From Botryotinia globosa (Eukaryota > Ascomycota > Leotiomycetes > Helotiales > Sclerotiniaceae): a stretch of 64,000 nucleotides of DNA. Where the stretch lies: positions 248,001 to 312,000 of the forward strand of contig RCSZ01000004.1 in the NCBI GenBank assembly GCA_014898425.1. The letters are read 5' to 3'. The notes beneath the pieces are model-generated. The model had not been told where the DNA came from. It saw only the letters and a list, made by a program, of their open reading frames with translations, and did not search any database. The position numbers were made by a program, and so were the translations under genes. Below, one piece after another: positions 36,608 through 46,809 of this stretch; the stretch's first letter is position 1; each line of letters begins with the position of its first letter.

Positions 36608-36795
36608 ATAAGTACTTCAACTAGGCAAGTAAGTACAACAAGAACCACGGTGGGTGGTGTGATGGTTAACCCCGTTAATCCTGGTGAGCTTGTTAGTATC
36701 AGAGATAATAGCTGTCGCAAGTAAGCCAGCCCACGGAGTGATCTGTTAGTATCAGAGATAATAGCTGTCGCAGATCATTCCAAGTGACTTTTTTG
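36608..36795 (+). ncRNA. Candidate structured RNA unit, copy 2
   Basis: The same layout as copy 1, displaced by 410 bp. ATAAGTACTTCAAC lies near 36608, ACCACGGTGGGTGG near 36644, and the 24-nt cores are at 36693-36716 and 36746-36769. They are again 53 nt apart and differ from copy 1 by a single A/T change. The second core is enclosed by an 11-bp stem (36735-36745 with 36771-36781, one G-T wobble). The first is enclosed by CTTG/CAAG. A T-run starts at about 36789. The stem sequences differ from copy 1 while pairing is kept, which is what selection on RNA structure would give. Confidence 0.42.
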
Positions 36796-37496
36796 CACTT
36801 TTTGGACTTTTCGTGGGATTGGCTTTTTCGAGTCTCGCCTCGCGACGGCTTATGCGACGACCAGCTTCACTTCACATCTTTTGACATTCCACTTTTTCGA
36901 CGGGTGTTGGAGTGGGCCAAGACCCGTCGACAGTGAATCATAGTTTCGATAATCTCTTCTGTCTTTATTTTGAACATACCGAGGATATGATATACCGCTT
37001 GGAGCATCTTAATCATGGATCGGAGGAGATAGATAATGCATTGCAAAAAGATCAAGTATTACAAAATTACAATGTTGACCAGATAATCACAGCTTGCCCA
37101 TGACTCAGTCGATGGTATTTTCACATATGTAAAGCAATATTCACGCAATTAGACTGGATTTTGAAAATAGTCAATAAATATTTATGGAGACAAAGACAGC
37201 TGCCTCTATATATGGGGTACGAGGACCTGTATTAAATTTCTCAAACTTCCAGCCAAACGACAAAATGATGTCAAAGCAATCATCTTCTTACATATGTTCT
37301 TCTCTATTCTGCGGACTTCCTTCGTTCACTAGTGGTGACTTGTCTTCCTTAATTCTTACCATGTATGAAAGATGTCCCAAATACATTGTTCTTGAAGTGA
37401 ATGAGTCAAACCGGGAACCTCCACTCATGAGAATCATCAGAGCATCGCAAATCTCTCCTCAATAGAATCTCAACATCTTTGTTGCGGAAGACTGAA
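36796..37496. other. Region between RNA-like units and family B copy 1
   Basis: It begins with a segment resembling the one after copy 1 (a CGACGGGT...ACCCGTCG pairing at about 36898-36930). A 93-codon ATG frame at 37184-37465 has no recognisable family and I do not call it. The rest is the 3' flank of the minus-strand gene. Confidence 0.45.
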
Positions 37497-38937
37497 TTAA
37501 TGATCAGCATCAGGGTTCTCCATCTTGATCTTCTTGCCCGAGGGTCTTGAAGGACCTGCAAGAGAACTAGCATTGCTGTTAGTGTTTGCAGGTCGCTTCT
37601 GAGTTACTGCTGGACCAGCGGTAGAGCTATCCAAATCTGCAGAGTTGAATACTGGAACGCGTTGTGGGCGTTGTGTGCGTGTTAAGCTTTGGCCGCGACG
37701 GAGATTTGGCTGTGGTGGTCTAGATGGTGCCATGGCAGCGCCTGGTCCTGGACGCGGCTGTCTATTACCTTGGGGATTTACATTCTGTTGGTTACCGTTA
37801 TTTTGAGGACCTGAAGTAGCAGAAGCGTTAGGCGTGGCAGAAGATACGATTGGGTTTGCTCTGCGTAAACCGTGGGCGAATGCCGGGTTTGAAACCATGA
37901 GAGTGCTAATCATTCTGCCTGCGTTAGGATCAGTGGTGGGCATGGGGGCATAAGGCTGATTGAAAGCAGGATTTGAGTCGTCAGACTGCCCACTGGATTG
38001 ACCGTCGCTAATTACCAAACTACCAGCAGCTACAGACATACCGGTTGATTGTCTAGCACCTATTCGAGTATTTCCAACTCTACGAGTGGGGTTGTTGCCA
38101 GGATTTCCGATGATAGATGCGTGACCAACGATACCAGTATTTGCACCAACGGGATTTTGTGCAGGGCGAGCGGGCGGAAGAGCGGGCGGAAGAGCTACAG
38201 CTGGAACTAGAGTTGGGAAAACCGGAGCTGGGTGATTAGGATGAGGTGGCATTTGTCGTGGTAATCTATAGCGCATAAGCTCTAAAAATCCATCACGATC
38301 CGTCGTGCGTGGTTGACCTGAAAGTCAGTCAGTCATAATAATTAAGGATATCAAGAACTCAATGATAGATACCTCTGAAATCCCTCAGCATGTTATTCAT
38401 GTAGCATTTATACTGCCAAATATGGTACACTTGCCGAAAAATCTCGCCGACGAATTGATTAGGCTCTTCATCCATCAAGTCGGCTTCAATTTCTTGCCAA
38501 ATAATTCGAGCTCTACCGAGAACATTTTCTGCAGTATAATGTAGCTCTTCGCTAGGATCATGAACGAAGGTCAGAAAACCCAATGGGCCAGGTCTTGGGC
38601 GAGAGAAAATCCAACGCTTGAAGGAAGAATGATTCTGGACGATCTTGAACAGTTGTCCCCAGAGCGCAGGGACCAAGTTGACAGTATGCAAATTGTAGGA
38701 TTGTAGCTCATAAATGATTCCTCGTACCCAAGCAAATATTCCTTGCCGCGAAAAAAGGCCAATGTCTACGACGGTATAGTTACGAGACAGAAGTGGCTTT
38801 TGAGGCGTGTTAAACGAAGCACATGCTTCATCGGCGCGGATATCAATAGGATGTTGTGGTTGTAATGATATTCTAAACGCCAAATTGAGTTGAGTAACTG
38901 AATTACCCATACCAGGTTGGTGATTTATGTTAGCCAT
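37497..38937 (-). CDS. Family B protein of unknown function (copy 1)
   Basis: Exons 38937-38373 and 38317-37497 join across a 55-nt intron (GTATCT donor, phase 1), giving 461 aa. The N-terminal 188 residues look globular and helical, with Trp-containing segments. These include WVRGIIYELQSYN, ARIIWQEIEADLMDEE and VYHIWQYKCYMNNMLRDFRG, the last ending at the intron. The second exon encodes a Pro/Asn/Gln-rich, probably disordered tail that ends in a basic patch (RPSGKKIKMENPDADH), perhaps a nuclear signal. The gene at 48647-50951 has the same plan, with matching Trp spacing and an intron of the same phase directly after an Arg-Gly. Function unknown. I know of no named domain. Confidence 0.68.
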
Positions 38938-40714
38938 GTTAATTGTATTGAGAAAGCTCGAATTCCGATAGATAAGGTATTGCGTTGAGAATATCGATTT
39001 TCTTGATGAGTTTGGTAAAGAGGTAAGTAATTCAAGTAATTCAAGTAATTGATGAGATTCTTATGTTGAGAATAGTGAGAAAGAAAGACTCACGACGGAG
39101 TATCTGGGTTCTTATAAGCAAATTGAGGAAACCCAGAGCAGAACCGTAAGTTGAGGATAATCATTGAAAGCACTGTACATCAGCTGTACTACAACTGAAT
39201 TGTAAGCAATGGCACCGAGCTGTAGATCTAGCCTCTTACAACTCACTAGGTCTTGAATGATGATGAAAACATACGCGACACTTTACGGGTGGCCATACAC
39301 TTTTCAGCCAACCACAGCTCTACAACATTTGAGATTTGTCTGTAACAATTGGAAAAAATGCACATGGCCCCTGCTACTAACGGAGAAAAAGCAATGGAGT
39401 CAGCCGTATAGAAGCAAAAGACAAGCAAAAAATAGAGGAAGATGAATCAGGTACGATCCCTAATTATACAGATCAATATAGCAAACGACGAAAAATCAAG
39501 TCTAATAAGCTGTAGTTTGATTCTTAATTATTAGATGTAATTACGAAAGGATGTTCACCTTGCCATGTGCATGATGTCAACTATCATAATTTAAGCGAAA
39601 TTAGCGTTTGCATTTTCATGGTTCATTGGAAAGGAGGTAAAGAGTAAGGAACCAAGATAATGGAGGAGCATCAGACTCTACGAATTATAGAGCAGTTAGT
39701 TTTTGTGGGATTAGCATCAATGAAAATTATTAAAGCAGAATCACCAATATTTGAGACTAACGGAATCAATTCAACTCTAAATTCGGAAAGCTTTCTAAAA
39801 TTCGAACCAAGCAGGCGCCCGACTTTTCAAAATAATTAAATGGGATTTGGGAATTCAAGGTATTGGCTCTATGTAGGAGAAAAAACAGGCCGGAATTGAC
39901 CACTGACAAAGCCCATCAACAATCCAACTGTTCCATTCCAATTCAGAGAATTAAGTCTTCAAATGATTGCACAGTAGAAGATTATTTAGAGATTTATTCA
40001 GTATGATTGATTTCCGTAGCTTTATTTTTATTTGATTTATTATAGAATTTATTAGGATAATCAATTTTGGCCTCTTTTTTCTTCTTCCAAGTAGAGATTG
40101 GGTCATTAGGCCTCCATCTGGAATACTTGTCGTCTAATCGTCCCCGCGGCTAACCTACTCAAGGTGGTAGTTAGCACCAACTCTGGCGTACAAGAACCCT
40201 AACACAATAAAATCACAACCACAAATCCGATTAAAGAAATCGATTTTTGAAAATATGTATCAATGATATCTCAATATAATCATCTATCTGAGATCTGGAA
40301 ATATCAATTATAATGGTATTGGCTGTAGAGGTACTATTATTCAACGTTAAGGATTGCTAAAATAGCAAGGTTGAACAACTTCAGGATTTCTTTTATTTTA
40401 CTCAGTTAGTTCATAATCTTGTAACAGCTAGAGATGTAAGACTTTGTGATAACAACTTGAGTGCAGATAATTACAAATCAACCATGTAATTAAAAGGCTA
40501 GCTGAAGCTATGAGCTGTGCTTAAATGTATCATGATATGTTGTTTATTTGATTTAACATTGATTTATGAAGCTGACTGGATTATATCAGAGTTAGTGCTA
40601 TCGAACACCTAGGGTAGTCAGCAGAATTTTTCAGATATCTGGTCTCGCCCTTCCCTAAGAAAAGACCTCATATGGTGATAGAGCATGTTCCTTATGATGT
40701 TTCAATTCTGACCC
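38938..40714. other. AT-rich intergenic region
   Basis: No gene is supported. The stretch contains a short AGTAATTCA repeat (about 39028-39050). It becomes increasingly AT-rich from 39.4 to 40.6 kb with few open frames, as expected for decayed, possibly RIP-mutated, sequence. Confidence 0.5.
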
Positions 40715-41166
40715 TTACTCTGCAGAGCTCTCATTAGCAGCGGAGCATGATATGACTTGTTCTTGGATTGGATTGGATATCACAGCGTATCTCTCATTCC
40801 CGAATTTTCTTCTGTCTCTGCAGCCGCGAGCATTCTTAGCCTCCTTCGCTTGAACAGCCTCACGGTACCTTCGGTTCTTCATTTGTCTTCGTTTCCTTCC
40901 TGATTTCGGCAACCAAAGGGTTCCATCAGGACCAAGGATGTCGCAATAGAGAACGCGGCTATTTAGCTTCTTTTTCGCGGAACTTTGAGAGTCTATCAAA
41001 CCCGTTGCGCTCATGTCCAACTTGTCAGGTTTGATTCTTGTACCTCCATCAGAGTCTTTTCGTTCCCGAGTATCATGTCGCAATGGGAGTTGGGGCTGGA
41101 ACGCAACATCGTTCAAAGCAGCTGCCGAATCTATTTGGATATGAGGAGAATAAGGCTTGGGAGAAC
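40715..41166 (-). CDS. Hypothetical basic protein or relic
   Basis: An uninterrupted minus-strand frame runs from an acceptor-like site (41167-41169) to a stop at 40715. It encodes Ser/Pro-rich sequence and then a strongly basic region (SGRKRRQMKNRRYREAVQ). It has no in-frame ATG near its beginning, so it would need an upstream exon that I cannot place. A short GGTRIKP segment resembles RGTKIDP at the start of the family C gene at 57836-58663, which may be chance. It may be a relic of a family C copy, since a family C C-terminal fragment lies 270 bp away on the opposite strand. Confidence 0.25.
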
Positions 41167-41375
41167 CTACGATGATATCAGTATCTGGGTGTCAAGATGG
41201 ACCGCTTGAAAATGAAAACAACGGAGATAGTCTATCACATTGCTGCTCCATCATATGTCCTTTGGTCAATCCAGTTTGCTCTCTAGCCTGATAAAGGGCT
41301 GGCTGTACTACCCCATCAGAACCTACTTTTGAAAGTGTGGTCAATCTAGATGACTGGCATAAAGTGGATGTCTGT

Positions 41376-41621
41376 GTTAGTATGAATTTGGATTCAACGA
41401 TTCGAAACTACGCGGTAAAGAATAACTAAGAAGCGGTGGTAATCCAGGGATGGGGTGTAGAGTTGGCCTTCAAGGCATTGGGACCATGGCTCGAGAGAGT
41501 TGATAAGAGCAGCGAATACTGGGTGAGATGGGAACCCGAAGTACTCGAGAAGGCCTGTGTGGTCGAGAAATTCATTGGTGCAAACGATCGGTGCGCGATT
41601 CTTGGGCTAAATCAGAGTTGA
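41376..41621 (+). pseudogene. Family C gene fragment
   Basis: Translation of 41433-41621 gives IQGWGVELAFKALGPWLERV and then further residues to KFIGAND. This closely matches the C-terminal part of the gene at 57836-58663 (IQSWGLDLAFKAVGPWFERV...CFIGARD). The same frame upstream shows weaker similarity (about 41376-41426, STIRNYA against SITIKWNEV) but is cut by an in-frame TAA just before position 41432. No start codon or complete N-terminal region is present. It is best read as a truncated, broken copy, unless an unseen intron removes the stop. Confidence 0.6.
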
Positions 41622-41818
41622 TCTAAATGTCAGGGACGTTGGTGATAGGCGATTTATTAGAATGTAGGGTCAATTAATAGGGATCAAACGTTCACAAATA
41701 TTGTTTTGTTATGGCATACCACGTTTAGAGACAGAAATCGGATAGGAAATAAATCGGAATAGATTGAGAGGATACTAGCAATGTATGTAAAGAGTGATGT
41801 TAAATGGAAGCTATGTAA

Positions 41819-42895
41819 CTAGACGATTGACCTCTCGAACTTCTTGCTTCTTTTATTCATTCGCATGTAGGATGCCACACATCCTAAAATAACAGCCAAA
41901 AACAATCCTTTTTGCATAAGAGTGTAACTAGCCTCATCAGCATAGCCAAACTCCTCTGTCTCGGTTTTTGGTGGAGCACCAACAACTGGAATGACTGCGG
42001 TGGCAGCAGCAGGAGTGGAAGGATCGGTTGGTGTGAGGGGGACTTCGACTTCTTCCATGCCGGGTTGAAATTCAGCAGTACCGTACACATCTACAGCAGG
42101 TAAGACAGACGAATCAGTAAGTCCTCCCAATCATGCTCGCATGCCGCAAAAGGAGTCTACTCTAGAGTTCCACGTGGATACCTTCTTCTGGTACTGGTAA
42201 TTCCCCGCTCTCAGTGATCTTGACAGCTTCAACTGGTCTATCTTGTCCTCCCTTCTTTACGTTCTCGATTGCCTCAATGATCTCATATCCCTCCAAGACT
42301 TCGCCAAAGACGACGTGTTTACCATCAAGATGACTACGAAGAGTGTTAGAATGATAGGGTTCCATTACAGAACTTGCAAGAAATCACTTACCCGGGAGTA
42401 GAGGTAGTAATGAAAAATTGGGAACCGTTGGTATCCTTTCCGGCGTTGGCCATGCTGAGAAGACCTTTCTTGGAGTGCTTCAACTTAAAGTTCTCATCTG
42501 GGAACTTAGCTCCGTAGACTATCAATTGTTAGAACCCGGTACTTCGCTCGCAGACTTCGTAACCTACTTGATTTGCCGCCGGTTCCGTCCCCCTTTGTGA
42601 AATCACCTCCTTGGATCATGAAGTCCTTGATAACACGGTGGAAAGTAGAGTCTTGATACCCAAATCCCTTCTCGCCAGTTGCCAAAGCTCTGAAGTTCTC
42701 GGCAGTCTTAGGGACGGTTTTGCCATAAAGACCTAGTACAACACGACCCATGGGTTTATCGCCGTGGCTGATGTCGAAGTAGACCTTGTGGGTAATCTTT
42801 GGTCCTTTGACAGCTTCGGCCGTTTGAGCGAAGAAGAGGAAGGTAACAGTTAAGATAAGTAGTGCTGAGACTACAAAGCGTTGAAGTGTGAACAT
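41819..42895 (-). CDS. Peptidyl-prolyl cis-trans isomerase, cyclophilin B type (ER), two predicted C-termini
   Basis: Cyclophilin prolyl isomerase directed to the secretory pathway. Exons are 42895-42568, 42518-42392 and 42333 onward; the introns are 49 and 58 nt. Residues 1-24 form a signal peptide. The cyclophilin fold follows with [15 protein letters not shown] (catalytic Arg near 87), NGSQFFITT and [12 protein letters not shown]. Reading straight on, the frame stops at 42162 and gives 208 aa ending EEGIHVEL, an ER-retrieval-like tetrapeptide. Alternatively, a GTATCC donor at 42181 and a TGTAG acceptor at 42091 remove 91 nt. The frame then continues in phase 1 through 42090-41819 to give 292 aa, with a Pro/Thr-rich linker, one membrane segment (about 264-278, [15 protein letters not shown]) and a basic tail. 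The first ATG at 42895 gives the best signal peptide. Confidence 0.88.
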
Positions 42896-43208
42896 CTTGG
42901 AAGTCAATTGAATATCGAATGGATGAAGTATACGTTAAAATGAAGATAATGTGCCCTCCAAGGAAAACCTTAGAAGATCAAAGTGATGTTGTTCAGAGGA
43001 CGCTCGAGTTATGTTGTGGAGAGGTGTCGATTACCTTTAGCGCCACATGGCACGTGCGAACCTCAAACTTGAGAGTCACAACAAGAAGTCCGTGCGTTAT
43101 CAAAGATTGAAAGGTAACTTTCACATCTTTATGATTAATTAAGGACTGTGAGAGACATTAAAGACATAGGTATATCCCTTGTACCAGTATAATCAGAACT
43201 CCTTGAAA
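42896..43208. promoter_or_regulatory. Divergent promoter between cyclophilin B and uS13m
   Basis: These 313 bp separate two genes transcribed outward, so the region must carry both promoters. A palindromic GCCACATGGCACGTGC sequence near 43042 contains an E-box-like CACGTG. No TATA box is evident. Confidence 0.5.
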
Positions 43209-43732
43209 ATGGTATGTTTATGCCGATCTTTTCTTCTTTTCGACATTGACATTGGTTACAGGTTTTCATCTTGGGGGTCCCGTTCGCTGAGAGAAATTTG
43301 GTGAAGGTAAGGCCCCATCCAACTCCCATTGAGCCTGTTGGTTCACATTCTCATGGCATGTAGAAATCGTTGGAGTCCTTCTATGGCTTAGGGAATCAAG
43401 CTTCAGCTCGCATTATGGCCAAGCACTACATCCATCCCACGGCGACTGTCGGTTCCTTGTCACAAAAAACAGTCACATCTCTGACCGCTGAGCTTTCCAC
43501 CATGCCTTTAGAGATGGAATTGAGACGAAGGTTGCAGGATAACATCGAAAGAATGAGGACTATGGGTAGTTACCGGGGCAGAAGGCATGCGATGGGCCTG
43601 CCAGTAAGAGGGCAAAATACGAAGAGTCAGGTATGTGCAAGCTTGCGGAGCGGGGTACGCAAGATTGCAAATGCTAATAGACGGCAGATATCAACGGCCA
43701 GGAATCTCAACAAAGTCCACAGAAAAGGATAA
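43209..43732 (+). CDS. sws2: Mitochondrial small-subunit ribosomal protein uS13m (SWS2)
   Basis: S13-family protein of the mitochondrial ribosome small-subunit head. Four coding exons: 43209-43211 (the ATG alone), 43262-43306, 43364-43630 and 43688-43732, giving 119 aa. The introns are 50, 57 and 57 nt, all phase 0. The joined protein begins MVFILGVPFAERNLVKKSLE and contains SFYGLGNQASARIMAKH, the helix-two-turn-helix region, and RTMGSYRGRRHAMGLPVRGQ, the conserved basic C-terminal signature. It ends ARNLNKVHRKG. The length fits mitochondrial S13 proteins, which have no long targeting peptide. The single-codon first exon is supported by the phase-0 GTATGT donor directly after ATG and by the family's usual MVFI start. 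Confidence 0.92.
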
Positions 43733-44427
43733 GAGTTTTATGTTGGAAATGTTTGTACAAATAGGATTGTATTACGGGCGCATCTGAAGGTTCGGGGGGG
43801 CTACACAAATAGTGACGTCAAAATAGAAACATATCACTACTGGGCCACAAGGCGTAAGGTCACAGAAGATAAAATGGAATGAACCATGAATGGCACCGGT
43901 TGTTTGTCAAGTTTTGAAGCGTTGGATCGGCCAATTCTCCGTCCCAACGTTGGAGACACATACAAATGCAGGTATGAGCACGCCACTTTCTAAAGCTTTA
44001 TAGAGTGCAAACTGAATGGTCGTCTCTGAAAAATTTAGAGCTTCAAGCACACACTCTTTTGCTTTAAGTTTCCTGAGTCCTATACCCATATTTACCCGCG
44101 CTTTTAGTCCTATCTCCGGTCCTTCGCAATGAGGAAGTATCACCTCGCGATCATTTCCAGTTGTGCTTCTTTACCACAGTACTTGTCTGCTACTCAGACG
44201 AAGCAGACTCTCATAACAAAATCCTATTCTCTGATGATTTACATGAACAAGTAAACACTTTACCATGGCTTGAACACATTTGACTGATTGTTTTCCAAAT
44301 ATTGTTGTTCGTCTAAAACATAGTCTCTTTTGAGTGCACTGTGGTGCAGATTTCGTGAGCTTTCGTGACCAGGACTAACAAACCATATATTAGTAGACTT
44401 CCAATTAATCATATAAAGCCGGATACA
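43733..44427. other. Convergent intergenic region
   Basis: Nothing convincing is seen. It holds the 3' flanks of uS13m and the minus-strand gene ending at 44428. A 79-codon minus-strand frame (43907-44143) lacks an ATG. Confidence 0.5.
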
Positions 44428-46199
44428 TTACTCCCTTGAATTAATTCCTTTTATCGGTGAGTTCATTGGTGAGCTGAAATGATTTGGCTGCTGGGACGTA
44501 GCCGGGCGTACATGTCCTACACTCATATCCGCACACATCATAGGGGTTCCTGGTAATTTGGAGGGATCGCGACTGATTTTTGGACTTGAAATTCCAAGAC
44601 CTGTATTTGCCGCACCTTTTTCTGAGTCAGAAGCGGCTGGTACAGTGTCGTTCCAGTCCTGCTGTGTGGTAACGATGTTTCTGGCTCTCCCTTTCGGGCC
44701 ATTTTCGGTTGAAACTGTGCTGCTCCAATCCATTTGTGAACCCATCGCAACCTTGTGTGGAACAATATTGAAATTAGTCTGCAGCATTTCCGCGTTTCTT
44801 TTGACGGCACTGAAAGCTGTCGAGGCTGAGTGATTGATATTATAGAATCCGCTAGGAAATCTCGAAACACTGCCAGGGGAGCTGTGCACCAAACTAGCAG
44901 GCGAAAGTCTAGAGCCAGGTGGAAACTCTTGCGTTCGAGTGTATCCTGGTTCATGATGCGGCATCTCTGTGGCTATTGCTCGTCGCTTTTTGGGGGTTTT
45001 ACTCAAAGCTTGCGGCGGAAATTCTGAGTATCCACGCTTTCTAACTGGTCCAGAAGTGGAAGTCTGTGGAGCAGGCAAAGAAGGACGAAGTTTGGGATGT
45101 TCAGTTGGTGGAAAAAATGGCTCGAAGGTTCCTTGTTTTTGAAGTCGTGGTATAGCAATCTTTCGAGCAGGTGGAGGCATCGGTTGACAAAATTCGCTTT
45201 GTTTATTAAAAGGTGCATGGAACGATAAATTCGGCTTAGTTGATGGTGCGAATCCGTTCTGCTCTAATCGAGGTGTGAGTGGCATGAAGAGGGGAGTCTG
45301 CTGTACAGCAAGCCCTCCAGGTTTGACGCTGCCATTATATAGGAAGCCCTGATCTATATCACCATGTGAATTATGCGAGGAGAAGCTCGTATCTTCGCCA
45401 TCATTCCAATTATCAGTATAATCGGCTGTTATCTGGCCTTTGTCGAGGGACATTGTTGCGGGTTGGTAACTGAAGCTCGAGGAAGCAGTAGAGGGAGTTC
45501 GAAGTTGTTTCTGTGATAATACTGGCGACGGTGGAGCTTCAAATGTACTCATGTCCATGGGGCTATCTTCCATGGGTGACAACGGTTGTGAATCTTTGAA
45601 CCGGTTGAAGCTAGCTGGATTGAATTTCTCCAGATCACTTTGATCATTAAGCGGCATCGTGGGGAGTATCTTGAACGGAGTGGTGGTCGGATCGAAGATG
45701 GTCATATCGGCCAACACCCTCCATCTCTGACACTGCGCGTCGACTTCGAGTAATGACTCTGCGTAAAATTCTGAGCAATTTGTCAGCTTTTCCCCTAGAT
45801 CTGCGCCATACTGATGCTTACCACCAATAGACGACCGAGGAGCGCTAGTTCGATCATGGCCCTCAATCCAAGTGGTGATGTCGTTTATATAGCGTACCAA
45901 TAACTTCAGCATTTCGATAAACTCGTGATCGCTGGGTAGCCAAACTAAATCGACGCAATTGTCAATTTTGGTCTCGTTTTTATATTGGCATCTTACAAAC
46001 CTCTTGAATCAATCAGTCCACCTTCTATCTTTATGTTAAAGACCTTATAGATGATAGAAATGTAATTCATAAACATGCAGTTCAAATCTGTCGCCAGTTT
46101 GATCTCTGGGCGACCTTCGAGAAGTTCTCTCAGGACAGCTTCATTATTTGAGGTAGAGCGCAAGAGCTCACTCCAGACTTCTCTTAAGGGGAAGCTCAT
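44428..46199 (-). CDS. Protein of unknown function with long disordered tail
   Basis: Exons 46199-46001 and 45944-44428 join across a 56-nt intron with a GTTTGT donor and TTTAG acceptor (phase 1), giving 571 aa. The N-terminal 150 residues look helical (VWSELLRSTSNNEAVLRELL, FIEMLKLLVRYINDITTWIE). The rest is Ser/Pro-rich and probably disordered. A basic patch (VRKRGYSEFPPQ...KTPKKRRA) suggests nuclear location. The open frame extends about 30 codons upstream of 46199 without an ATG. The start may therefore lie in another exon, and I chose the first in-frame ATG. The plan (helical head, disordered basic tail) resembles family B, but I see no convincing residue match. No known domain. Confidence 0.6.
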
Positions 46200-46410
46200 T
46201 ATATGCTTTGATGCAAAGCCCGCCTTGTTGAATCTTTTCTTTTGGGAGACGAATGATCGAAGAGGGTGCCGAGTCGCCGACAATGAATGATTTCTCTCGG
46301 ATAATTCTTTTGTGCGTGGTAGAAGAAAGTTACTGAGTAATAAGTAGATACTTCAATTATCTGATTGCTATTGTGGACAAAGTCCAGGCTCTATGGTAGA
46401 CTTTTTAAGG

Positions 46411-46809
46411 TTAAGACGAACGAGCTTCACTCAAATTCAACTTTTCAATACCACAATTCGCATTCATCCAGTAGTAATCATTCTTCGATTGGTAAATAGC
46501 ATGATGAAGCCAGATAAATTCAGGATTTCCCGTACCAAATTCAGCACTGATTGGATTAATGTTGAGGGGTGAACCTGTAAGTCTGCTGCCAGATTCAACG
46601 TATTCACCTGTAATTGGTGACACTCTAATCAGTGAATATGCTCAAAATGTTTGTAAATGATTGAATTCATGTCTCCCCCTATTATTAATCTTATAAAAAC
46701 AAGTCAAAATACTGTGAGTTCTAAACATACCATACCTATATTCTGTGGGTAAAAGCTCATTATTGTTTGAGTTTCGAAATATTGCAATTTCCATCGAGTC
46801 AAGGGTCAT
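46411..46809 (-). CDS. Small hypothetical protein, weakly supported
   Basis: Two pieces can be joined: 46809-46736 and 46624-46411, across a 111-nt intron (GTATGG donor, GATTAG acceptor, phase 2), giving 95 aa. The sequence (EIAIFRNSNNNELLPTEYR, then FIWLHHAIYQSKNDYYWMN) has the alternating hydrophobic/polar look of beta strands, somewhat like blades of fungal beta-propeller lectins. That is an impression only. The frame continues upstream of the ATG, so it could be the 3' end of a decayed larger gene. Confidence 0.3.
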
